Source of the DNA: Phycomyces blakesleeanus NRRL 1555(-)
Lineage: Eukaryota; Mucoromycota; Mucoromycetes; Mucorales; Phycomycetaceae
Direction of reading: 5' to 3'
Assembly: GCF_001638985.1 (NCBI RefSeq)
Contig: NW_017265149.1
Span: forward strand, 801,619-865,618
Length of the DNA stretch: 64,000 bases
Positions 52,130 to 62,708 of this stretch are shown here, piece after piece (position 1 is the first letter of the stretch; the number at the start of each line of letters is the position of its first letter). A program made the translations under genes and the position numbers. The notes beneath the pieces were generated by a model. It saw only the letters and a list, made by a program, of their open reading frames with translations, did not search any database and was not told the origin of the DNA.

Positions 52130-54553
52130 TTATTTCTTCTCTTCGCCTGTCTTGTGCATATTTTTTGAAATCATGGCAATCATCTTGTTACCGACAATGT
52201 TACTATCTGAGAACCGGTCTCTAAAGAAGTCAGCGGTAGCAGTAAAGCGCTTCTGGTAGCCTTCCATACTACCGAGATCCACACATTCTGCCCATCCACG
52301 TGCGCAGGTAACGAACTCCATATCATCAGAGCGAATCTCCTTACGGTATAGTGCGGCTTGAATGGTGTCTTCCAACATCATAGGACTTCTGAACAGATAC
52401 TCGGTAATACCCCTGTTTTTTTATTAGCATTATTAATATTAATTTCCAGTGATTTGGACTACTTTTCTTTTATATTTTTCCACTATACCATATGTATAGC
52501 TAGATAATGTATCTGGCTCTACTTTTCTTTTAAAAAGCTACACAAAGCAAAACAACTTACATCCACAATCTGAATAGGGGAGTTTGGCACACCATATGGT
52601 CATAAGGGTTAAGCTTCAATGCGTACCAACAATCCACCTGTACTCAGCATTTTCACAGCAAAAATCGAGGTTCAGTTTAATGAGTTGACGATTTATATAA
52701 AGAAATATAAGTTATACACTATTATATTAATATCAATATTATCTCAGTGCTTACCATAGCCAAGAGTGACAGATGAGAGTTTGGGATTCTAACATCAGAC
52801 GGAATGTTGGACAAAGAGAACTCATCCAAAATTTGGTCAGACAGGAGAATAGGTACGTGATCTTTCTGGAGTCCACCAAATACATGATCTCCAGCCTGTA
52901 CAACCACACATGTGAGATTCCGCAGCTTCTCTTTTTTTTTAACTACTTGTTTCAAGAAATCAAGTTACTCACAGCCTTGATCCTGGCGCGGAACTCGGTC
53001 TCTTTTTCTTGGATCATCAACTTGAAGAGATCTGCAACCGACTTGGCGTACTGGGCAATTTGAATTTTAGCAGTAGGATTCATAATGGCCAGACCTTTTG
53101 ATTTTTTTATATGGATTTACAATTATATGGCGTGTTTAGTATTTCACTTTCTCTCTCTCTTTTTTTTTGTATCTGAATAAAAATCGTTATAGTCTTCTTA
53201 CCAGCATAAACGTGCCATTTGTTGCTGTAAATGCGCAAAGCCACATTGACCTTGACGTTCTCAATACCGCCAACCAAACGAGGCAACAACCACTAAAGAA
53301 AAGCAACCGCACTAAGTCTCTTTCTCTTTTTCTTTCGCCTTACATATAAATAATGTAAATGCTCCTAGTTTACTTACAGGAAATTGGTGATTTGCTCTCC
53401 ATGCACTTCCCATACTAAAGAAAGAGAGAAAAAATCCCACACCAACATTTAAAAGTCTCTTGGTTATATGACATGCATGTCTGCTACTAATACATATATA
53501 TATCTTACGTCAAGAATGCTGCATGGGTGACAGCCTGTGTATCTGCAGTAATACGGTCGTGTTCTTCAGCGCTCAGATGAACAATATTTGATTCAAAGCA
53601 TTCAAGAATATTGAGAACCAATTGATATTTTTCATCTGTAGCACGCTGGCGGATGACAACCAAAGGCTGGTTCTTAGGATCCACACCTGGACCATGCATA
53701 GAGTGACAAGACACAATATGGACATCACTAGGAAGGTACTTGACAAGTGCGTCGATCTCAGGTTGCTTCACAGAGGTCTATAATAATATATAAATCAAAT
53801 TAGACCAAGGAAGAAAAATAAAACACTCTGTCTCCTTTTCAAATAAAATTAATATCGTATATCTCGTACCTGTCCACCAACTACAGCACCAATTTTGGAA
53901 GCTGATATTTACAAACAAACCCACCCACACACACATATATATATATATATATATACATATATACATACAAACGTTAATAACATATTCAAATGTAACGATA
54001 TTTCTTTTTCTTACCAGGTCCATAGGTAGATACAACACTGTCAATATACTCTGCTTCGACAGCATACATAATCCAATCGCACCGACGAGATACATGAAAT
54101 CCATCGGGAAGGACGTTGATTTTAGTGTCTATAAAACAAACAAGTCCCTGTCTGTCAGCTTTATGTTGTTTCTAATTTAGTTATATATATATTGACAATA
54201 CCTTTAAAATCTTCCTTGAGGGATTCGTATTTCGATGGTAAATCACAAATATTAATACTAACAAAATAGTAGAAATGAGAATAACAAGAAAAAATTCAGT
54301 AACGAAAAAAAAGAGTGACATTGCAAAAATAAGTATGTTATTAATTCATAATCAAATAACAATAACAATAATAATAATAATAAAAGGATTCCTTTGGTGG
54401 TCATTCTATACTTTAAATGTCTGTCTTGTCTTTCTGCCTTCTCTTTGCTGCGTACTTTTTCCATCCTGCCTGGGACAGTTTGTTGGCGTAGAAGCGGCCC
54501 ATGCCACCTGCACCAATAATTCCAATCTCAATCGTGTCCTTTTGGGTAGCCAT
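52130..54553 (-). CDS. TYR1: Prephenate dehydrogenase (tyrosine biosynthesis)
   Basis: Eleven exons in translation order: 54553-54456, 54257-54202, 54128-54015, 53901-53870, 53777-53509, 53414-53378, 53292-53202, 53094-52973, 52895-52755, 52637-52561 and 52412-52130, giving 439 residues with consistent phases. The N-terminal Rossmann fold has GIIGAGGMGRFY. The catalytic region shows SCHSMHGPGVDPKNQPLV and HDRITADTQAVTHAAFL, followed by the helical dimerisation domain. Length and sequence style match yeast Tyr1, which oxidatively decarboxylates prephenate to 4-hydroxyphenylpyruvate with NADP+. It acts in the cytosol. The intron content is high compared with the intronless neighbours. The first ATG is used; Ala at position 2 and the immediate nucleotide-binding motif support it. 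Confidence 0.9.
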
Positions 54554-55733
54554 GACTCTAGATGCAGGACATGTTGCAATGACAATTCTGGGTTTTGAAT
54601 AAATAATTGGACACAATTTTTTTTCTTTGTTTCTCTCTCTCTTGGGGGACGGCAAAAATTTTAGCGAGATCAGTAAAAAAAAAATCATTGATGAAAAAAG
54701 AAAACCCTCCTTTTCCTAATTGAAAATGGTACCAAAGAACAAAGAACAAAGAATAAAGAAGGTGGGCAGATAATAATTATAATTATAATCATAGTAATAG
54801 TAAAAAGTAAATTCTATAATAAATAACTATTATATATATACACGCCGAAGACATAATTATATATTTTAAAAAATAGTATCAATAACAAATCGATGTACGA
54901 CACATATTTCCTCGCCAGAGTTGGATAATCGGCTTATGGTGAATGTCATTAAAGTTAACATTGTCTGGTAAGCGGCTATTATGCAAAGCATACGATATCA
55001 TGACAATGGTGTTAATTATCAGAAATCTGAGCTGGTTGGCTGTTATGTGTTAACGACACTCTTTCTGAAGAAACGACACGAGATCCAAAGGGCATTGGCT
55101 TTGGTAAGCTACTCTCTTCCTCTATAATTCTTTTGAATAATGTATGTCTTGTTGAGGAAGAATGTATATGGTAACAGAGGGAGTCATGTTTCAACTTATT
55201 CCAAAAATTGTCTCCCTAAAAAATTGTGTCCAAATATTTATTCAAGATCCAAAAAAGAAAGAAATGTACGAGAGACTCCTTGTTACCATCATGCATGCAG
55301 TCACTAATTCATGTTTCAAATAACTAACAAAAAAAGGTATTTTTCCATAAATAGATAATTTATGTTCAGGGGTTGAGAAAATAAGATGATTCCTTAAGTG
55401 TGTATTTATCAGAGTGGTTAAAGAAAGAAGAAAGCATTTGGTTTATTTGCATGTTTTACTTTAACAAAAATATTAATGGACTTTAGGATAGATTATGTAT
55501 TGGTTTGAAGATTCAATTATTATTAGGTTAATCTATTGTGTATAAAATTAATAAAAAAAAGAAAAAATAAGAAAAAAAAAGATTATGTGTATAATACTAG
55601 TACTAATAAAGATGATAATTATTATGGTAGTAGATTTACTAGAGAATAATGTATTAAGTAGAAAAAAGAAAAAACTACATGAAGAAGTAAGTGCCTGCAC
55701 AGTTGTAAATGATATATAAGTGGTATAGATGGT
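54554..55733. other. Intergenic region upstream of TYR1
   Basis: 1.2 kb of AT-rich DNA. The right part is the 3' flank of the glycosyltransferase gene. No further gene is seen; a 60-codon minus-strand frame at 55012-55194 has no recognisable features. Confidence 0.7.
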
Positions 55734-57050
55734 TTAAAGTAAAGGTTCAATGGGTTTAGATTTTCCGGCCTCCGCACGATCAAGATCATCAAGTTCTTCT
55801 TCCGAAAACCCTTCCTCAACACCACTGTCGCCTCTCTCGTCAACAGAATGTTTGTTGATTTGCTGGTTATCAATATCGAGCATAGTGTGTTTCAGACGTG
55901 CTTCCTCAGTCGCATCCCTGTAAACCTGAACCATGCACTCCATAGCTTCCCACCAAGAGTACCGTGAAGCTGATTTTATCGCATTATTGGACATGACAGT
56001 TCGGAGCGGAATATCGTTGATCAGAGTGATGATATTGGCTTTGTAGTGTTTTGCCTGTTCTTTAACAGTCAGCCCAGTGGTATCTAGTAGCAAGCCGGTC
56101 TTTCGGTGATCAACAAGGTCTCGTACACCTTCTGCCACAAGGCCCACCACTGGTAATCCCGATGACATGGCTTCCAGTACAACCTGACCAAATGTCTCTG
56201 TTGTAGAAGGGAACACAAACAGATCTGCCGACGAAAATGCTGTGGCAAGCTCGGTGCCTTGTAGGTATCCAGTAAAAGTAACAGGTATCTCTAATCGCTC
56301 GCACTCTGCTTTGATATCATTGTGTGCAGGACCGTGACCAACAAGCACGAGATGACAGCGTGCATGATCCAGTTGCTTATAAGCATCCACCACCAGCCCG
56401 ATGTTCTTTTCGTACGACAATCGTCCTACGTACAAAAGGATCGTTTTTGGGGTATCCGGTTGACCAGTCCATTCGGCACGCAGCGAACAAGATCGATGTC
56501 GAGGTGAAAACAGGGTGGTATCGACGCCTCTAGGCCAGAGCCGCACATTTTGAAATTCGTGGTATTCCAGCATATCTCTTGTAGATGGTGAAGGACAGAC
56601 TGTGTAACGACATCGGGAATGGCAGAACAAATTCCAACGCCACATCAACGGTGTAAAAATACCAAGGCCAAAGTGGCCACAGTAAGTAGCAAGATTTGTG
56701 TGGTACGAAGACACTACGGGAATATCCTGAAGTTTGGTATGGCAGATTGCAAGAGCTGCAGCCCCCAGCCACACAGGATCAACTAGATGAATGACATGCG
56801 GTTCGAATTCAACAAGTTTTCGTGTAAATTCAGGTCTCCATAAATTCAACTTTAGTTCAGGATACGGAAGGAACGGGATCCCGGCTGTCCCATACAATTC
56901 AGCACCTGCATAAGTCTCCATTCCACTCTCTGGTCCAAATACTGCAACACGATGACCCCCTGCTTGTAGATGCTCCAACAGGCGTGCTAATGTACGAGTC
57001 ACGCCATCAACCTTTGGAAGAAAATTCTCGGTGACAATGGCGATGTGCAT
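55734..57050 (-). CDS. GT4-family glycosyltransferase (SQD2 / mannosyltransferase-like)
   Basis: A single exon of 438 residues starting MHIAIVTENFLPKVDGVTRT. It has the two Rossmann domains of a GT-B fold. The N-terminal glycine loop (PKVDGVTRTL) and SSYHTNLATYCGHFG are typical of the bacterial/plant GT4 group that includes SQD2 and the GDP-mannose-dependent MgtA/PimB-like enzymes. The C-terminal half shows LLYVGRLSYEKNIG, LVGHGP, FTGYLQG and the E-x7-E motif (ETFGQVVLE) that binds the sugar nucleotide. No signal peptide or transmembrane helix is seen, so a cytosolic or peripheral membrane location is likely. It probably moves a hexose onto a lipid or glycan. Fungi do not usually make sulfolipid, so a mannosyl- or glucosyltransferase role is more likely. 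The acidic tail is fungal-specific in appearance. Possible ancient bacterial origin; needs a tree. Confidence 0.85.
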   Translation of the reverse strand: MHIAIVTENFLPKVDGVTRTLARLLEHLQAGGHRVAVFGPESGMETYAGAELYGTAGIPFLPYPELKLNLWRPEFTRKLVEFEPHVIHLVDPVWLGAAALAICHTKLQDIPVVSSYHTNLATYCGHFGLGIFTPLMWRWNLFCHSRCRYTVCPSPSTRDMLEYHEFQNVRLWPRGVDTTLFSPRHRSCSLRAEWTGQPDTPKTILLYVGRLSYEKNIGLVVDAYKQLDHARCHLVLVGHGPAHNDIKAECERLEIPVTFTGYLQGTELATAFSSADLFVFPSTTETFGQVVLEAMSSGLPVVGLVAEGVRDLVDHRKTGLLLDTTGLTVKEQAKHYKANIITLINDIPLRTVMSNNAIKSASRYSWWEAMECMVQVYRDATEEARLKHTMLDIDNQQINKHSVDERGDSGVEEGFSEEELDDLDRAEAGKSKPIEPLL

Positions 57051-59239
57051 ATGTTAGAAAATTAAAAAAAAAAGGTAAAGATGGAGGTGAGGATATGACG
57101 TCCAATAGACGACCAAAAAAGAAGATAGAAAAAAGAAGGAGAAAAAGAAGAAGAGATAGAAGATGAGTATATGTTTATGTGTATGTGTACACCATTAAAC
57201 CATCACTTCTGTGACCGGAAACAAAACACCCCAGCCAGGAAAGATTGAGTCTTTTTTTTTATTTTTTTATTTGATTTGATTTTTATTTTATTTTTCTTTC
57301 TCTTAAATATTTACATCCTTATTTCTAATAAGATTTGTGTATTTTTATTTTTATTTGTAAATAATAAGCTTATGTCCAATAAGAATCTAGTTCTAACAAG
57401 AAATTTGACTTTCTTATTTTTGTTAAGCATAATGTTTTGTGTATAAACAGTGATTTTGATTAGAAGGAATCAGTCTAGGTTCTTAAAGCTTATTTAGAAT
57501 TATTTCTACATTTGATAGCCCTTTCTTTTATATATAGACTTCCTTATTGAATGAATAACATAATATAACTTGCTGCCGAGCATTTGACTTTTTATTATTA
57601 TTCCCGATATTCACGAACATTTAAAATAAGGTAGAGCATTTTGGGGTAGAGGAAGCTTGTGACTTGCTAGATGAAGCGACATGCTCCTTGTACTCTGTCC
57701 TATTGGCAACCCCATCATTCAGTGCACAACAGTGGCACTAAATCGTTCTCTTATTGGATAACAAATCTATATATCCCTAAAGACCATTACGATATCAATA
57801 TAGTGTGCTCAACACAGGGTCAGCATGATATAAAGTCCAGCCACCTATTTTGTCTTTGCCATGCTCCATGTATTTTAATATATAAAAATAATATCTGAGG
57901 CATAAGTCCATTTTTTCTTTCTTTTTTGAAAAATATAATAAGAGGCAATGCTTTACATGGTTACTAATTCTTATGATCACTCCTAGCAATATCCAATAAT
58001 TTATTTTTTGAATATATATATCAAAAATCAATAAAACTATATAGGAGGACAGAGAGCTTAGCTTATCTGCAAAATATTATGCAAGACGAGTCTTATTTTT
58101 AACTTTCAAAAATATTCCGACTTGGATAAACTATAATTAGTATATATGTCTACAAATCATTGTAAGCCGCCTCTGCAAATTCTTATTTTTTATACACAAA
58201 TATCTATTGAATTCAAAATATATCAATTTTAAGCAATATATTTTGAGTAATTGCATCTGAACAAAACAAAGCAAAAGGCCGATATACAAATAAACTATAG
58301 CAATGAAGCAGCTGCAATAACCAGCATGTATCAAAATTCCACTCCACTCCACCAAATTTAATATGAAAATGCGCTTCTTTTATGACATCCATTGCTTGCT
58401 ACTCGATATACCCCATGTCTATCAGCTTATCTTTAAAGACTACAATATAAAAACTGCTTGTACATTTTAGCAAATTACTTTTATACAGAATAATGGAGAA
58501 TGTATGTTGTAACTGTTAACAATTGTTCACTCTTCTTATTGGAGTTCAAACCATCTTTTGCACCGTAAATATAATTGCACACATGTGTATACAATAATAG
58601 ATGGAGTACCCCAAGTATTCACTGATATTCAAAGTACAAAAAGGCTTATAGGTAAAGATGCTTGTTTCAAAAATACTTTCAAATTGAACTTTTTTGTACA
58701 CACTGTAAATACAATGAGGACATTTACTTGTATATTCAATTCACTACGCCTTTTCTGTCTCTCTTTCAAACACACATTTCTTTAATCATTTTATCATTTT
58801 ATTTTTTCCCATATCTCTCTTTCTTTCTCTCAATCCAATGCATGTCATTCACAATGCTCATCCAGATTAGCCCACTTAAATTATACATTTCACGCCATTG
58901 GCATTCTCAAGAACTATTCTGAGTTTTCTTAATGGACTTTATAGATAAAAATGACCTATATAATCAAACACGGTAATCAACACAATGATAAGAATACCCA
59001 TATTATATTATATTAATCTTCAGACTTATTTAACTAGATTAATTTTTCTTATTAATGAGACTTCCTAATTACAACATTAACCTCTTCAATCAAGTAAAAA
59101 AAAAGTTTGAACGCGTATTTTTTTATTAGTCAACAACAGTTTAAAAATTATTTTATTTATTTATTAAAGATATACATAAAGAAGCTATTTTATTTTATAT
59201 GATTTCACTTAATGTTTTTTTACTAATGTAAAAAAATAA
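57051..59239. other. Gene-poor AT-rich region
   Basis: No convincing exon on either strand. Short frames at 57671-57898 and 58558-58922 lack recognisable features. The GT4 promoter lies at the left edge. Confidence 0.65.
57096..57106. promoter_or_regulatory. CRE-like site overlapping a CCAAT box upstream of the GT4 gene
   Basis: TGACGTCC runs directly into CCAAT, 46 bp before the minus-strand start codon. Confidence 0.35.
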
Positions 59240-59970
59240 AAAGCATGACACCAAGTTCTTTGTCCCCGCATTACGCGGCTCAATCTCCCTCAGGACGTAA
59301 ACCTGACTTGGTAGCGAAGGAGGTGTGGGAATGGTGTTAATCCGTGGCGTAAGACAACAACCGGGTTCATCCCAACTACCCTATCTCATCACTGAGAAGG
59401 GCCTGCGAACGTACCAGAGAAACCTACCACAAAGTAGCAGGGTCCAGCGTGTTCGACTACCAAGCAACACCGTCAGTTCCAGAGAGCTTCGAACAAGGAT
59501 TTCATGAAGAGTCGGCAGTAAACTCCACTTCCTCCCCGTCCTCCACTCAATAAACTTTCATGATGCTAACTCGGCGGCAGCTTTTTTTAAACATTGCTCG
59601 TCGCCATTGTTTCAGAAATTATACAATTAAATTCACAATTCAGAACAATGTTGATCTGCGCCTCTAAGAATTAACTAAGAAGCTAGAGACGACGCACTTC
59701 CGCTTTTTCCTGCACAGAATGGAAAAAGAATGTCTCCCAATCACCCATAGGTAGCGCGTCAAACTCAACTACAGGCAATCAGGGGGTACCCGTCTCCAGA
59801 GTATAAAAAAAGCTAAAGAGAAGAAAACCGTGTCGGTTGAATGGGCTTTATTTTGATATACCCGCAGTCTGCGACTAAAGTTTGGGTCTGCGCTTTTTTT
59901 TGCCAGGGGTGTTCTTTGTCTCCCACGTCAGAGCAGTGACATAGCTGTATACTCTTTTTAGTAGGATTGT
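59240..59970. mobile_element. GC-richer island, probable mobile-element fragment
   Basis: GC content rises sharply compared with both flanks at 59245-59580 and again at 59690-59960. A plus-strand frame at 59325-59507 reads RGVRQQPGSSQLPYLITEKG and similar, interrupted upstream by a stop, as in a decayed coding sequence. No terminal repeats or target-site duplication were found, and no family is recognised, so the mobile-element label rests on composition and the transposon-rich setting only. Confidence 0.3.
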
Positions 59971-60779
59971 ATAACTGTTCTATGACAGTAGTAGCAGCTT
60001 ATAGATTTAATCAAATAAATGTTGCAAAGTGAAGTAAATTAGAGCAAAGAAGCAAAGAAGTAAAAAGAGTAACGAAGGGTTTAGTTTTAATCGGTATAGA
60101 AATAACTCTTAAAGTGGAGTACAAGTTTCTATAACGGCGATTCGTAGGTTACTCTAAGCTGGTCTGTGCACTTTTTATTCGAGTGTACAAAGAGATTTGC
60201 TTTTCTTTTGCTTGTACAAGTAGACATAAATGAGACCCGCAAGTCACTAGGAGATAAACTTATAATATCTCAAAGTGCTATAAGGGTATTAGGTAGAAAA
60301 GCAAAAAACAAGATAAAAAGTATAAATGTATATTATCTGAATTATCACAATATGGTAGGTGGCGGAATTTTGAGTTCGAGATTGAGTTTTATTGAAATGA
60401 GGTTATATCAATAGTTGAATGTGTGGTATACACACCACAATTGAGTAAAGAACAGACTCCACAACTAAACATTGGTTCCTTCTTGCTAATGAACCTGGTA
60501 AGCTAACAATCTCCGGAACTGTTACACACCTGGCACATGTACACTACACACTCATACAGTGTAAACCAACCATTACACAACAGGAATTTTAATGATAACG
60601 GACATAATCAATATTATTTTGTCTCTTTAATAAATAGCACTCTCACAGTATCCACTTTTCCATATATTCAGATATTAACCATAAAAAATCTCGAATACTT
60701 CATTGTAAACTCTTCTGATAGCTTTGGCCCCTTTATCGTTACATTTGATTATGAATTGTGATGAATTGAGCTGAATTAC
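59971..60779. other. Unassigned region with a short palindrome
   Basis: No intact gene. The frame at 60166-60414 has a Lys/Ile-rich sequence without known motifs. At about 60424-60438 the sequence GTGTGGTATACACACC is an inverted repeat that could mark an element end, for example a solo LTR, but no matching second end was found. Confidence 0.4.
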
Positions 60780-60791
60780 ACCCCTTCATTG

Positions 60792-61142
60792 ACTCTTTGG
60801 CAAGGTTGGTTTATGATCTGGAATATGTGAGCCAAAGCCTAAACAGACAAGATATCTGATAATTGTCTCTCTACAGATGAATATTTTTATTTACTTTAAA
60901 GAGGCTCTTCGCCTAGAGTATGCGGCAAATCGGGTACTTTCGAACCACTTGCACAAATTATATTTCTGTCTTCTCACTAATCTTTCTAGGTCCTACAAGC
61001 CGCTTTCTTGGGTCTGAAGATTTTATTTTAACTATTCTCTTAATGATGTACTTGACATTAGACAGGCTCATGCCAACAGCCGATGAAATCTGAATTACTT
61101 TGACATCTGCTTAATGCATGTACACAATGCATTCGTCTTAGT
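60792..61142 (-). pseudogene. Decayed Tc1/mariner-type transposase N-terminus (left copy)
   Basis: Read on the minus strand, the sequence contains a helix-turn-helix stretch (ISSAVGMSLSNVKYIIKRI), then SDPRKRLVGPRKISEKTE, VVRKYP and, in another frame, RETIIRYL...LGFGSHIP...HKPTLPKSQ. These are typical of Tc1-like transposase DNA-binding domains. In-frame stops and at least one frameshift show it is inactive. The catalytic DDE part is not visible. It lies at the outer end of the left palindrome arm and reads away from the centre. Confidence 0.75.
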
Positions 61143-62333
61143 AGGAATCCTATTTCTCAAAAGGAACATGTGTGTTTTCTGATGATGTGTCTTGCATGTT
61201 GGATTAGATTATTAAAATGAGCAAGAAAACAATGCTCATGCTTTTATTTTTTGCGGGTGTCAAAACGCTTTAGATTGTGAGTCTTTAATCTTTTGACAGA
61301 GTAATTCAAAACTAGAGTTGACTTTAATAGATAGATTTCCAAAACGCGTATAATAATATTATATACTATTTCACTTCATTTGTTTAAATAAAGTATATGT
61401 AACTTTGATTTTATTAAGGTCTTTTATATATTGATAAAAAAAATTAAAAAAAAAAAAACAATTAAAGTCGGTGAACACTCAAGCCTAGAGCTTTGCTGAG
61501 CTGGTTCAAGGTGGTACCTTGGCTTTACTTTATCTAAATATTCAAAAAAAAGTTAAGATTAGTATATTGTCAATGAATGTTTTTATTTATTTATTACATA
61601 CCTGCTATAAATAAAAATATTGCTTATCTTGAGGTATGGTCAGCTCAAGATTCTCTCGCAAAAACGAGAGAGACCCGGTTGGAGATTATTATCACCTTAA
61701 TAAGCCGCTAGGCAGATAGAGCCACTGGCTAGCACACAAAAGTGTAAGGTGTGTTCGCCACTACGTCCCACCAAGCGTTTAAGTCAGAAAACCCTCAGAG
61801 TTTCCCACGTTTTGTATAAGAGAAAAAAAGCAGCATCCGCCATCGACATTACAATCAGATTATGCAACAGGACCTCTTCCCAACCGAGGTTGAGAAATTA
61901 AGGCCGCTTACAAATGCCACGTCATGCGCAGAAGACTTGAGATGACTACAATCTAACATCGAACACGCATGGCAGAAAACCCTCAGATCCCTACGAAATA
62001 CGCGAGGCATAGACTGACAAGCTCTATACCGCATCGATAATTAAGCATAATTACCGGGACCACAGCTTATTATTGACTTGCATCTTTGTACAAGATAGAA
62101 TGATAATATCTGATTTTACTGTATCAATTAAAATGGAGAAGATACAAACCGCGAGTAAAGAAGAAAATTAAAAAATCCCATTCACTCCCCCGTTTTAAAA
62201 GAAAATTTTTTTTTCTTCAAAGCCATCTGGGCGTAAAAGTAAAAGTCACGGCGCATAAAATAAACATCAGGTTCTGAACAAAAAATGCGCCCATATTCTT
62301 TTATCAGCATGTGATATATATAACCCTCTCAAA
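61042..62333 (+). repeat. Left arm of a long near-perfect inverted repeat
   Basis: Each base n pairs with base 125042-n on the other arm, without any gap. Row-by-row comparison shows one mismatch (A62269 against C62773) and one more near the inner end (62324 against 62718). The arm may extend left of 61042, but its partner is beyond the window. It includes a GC-richer core (61490-62060), a small hairpin (CTCTCG-CAAAAA-CGAGAG at 61653-61670) and a duplicated CAGAAAACCCTCAGA motif near 61786 and 61974. Confidence 0.97.
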
Positions 62334-62708
62334 GGATTTGTTTATTTCTGAGTGAGAGATATTAAGCTGTTTATATGTGAAGACTAATATTTACGTAGCA
62401 TACAACTTCTTGCTAGAAATATACTTTCAAAAAACGTATATATACTTATTAAATCATGTAACTTGGAATTTCAATGTGGAATCCAAATAATTGGTTTATT
62501 TAACAACTCCATTTAAAACATCTCTACGACTCGAATATTTATGAAAATAAAATAAAAAAGAAATAAAAAGTTAAAATGTACTTTCAAATGCATTATTACA
62601 AGTAAACCAATCAATATACAATAACTGTAATTGCTATTATGTTTGACTCAATTATATAACGTATTACTTATAAGAATCGTTTTGCAAAATAGTACTTCTT
62701 CACTGGTA
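62334..62708. other. Central spacer of the inverted repeat
   Basis: 375 bp of AT-rich unique sequence between the arms. No open reading frame, tRNA or recognisable signal is seen. Confidence 0.85.

Noticed and set aside
59325..59507. Possible tRNA or rRNA fragment because of GGGTTCATCCC
   Set aside because: No cloverleaf could be folded around it and no rRNA core motif was recognised.
61650..61760. Hammerhead-type ribozyme near the hairpin in the palindrome arm
   Set aside because: The required CUGAUGA and GAAA core elements are absent.
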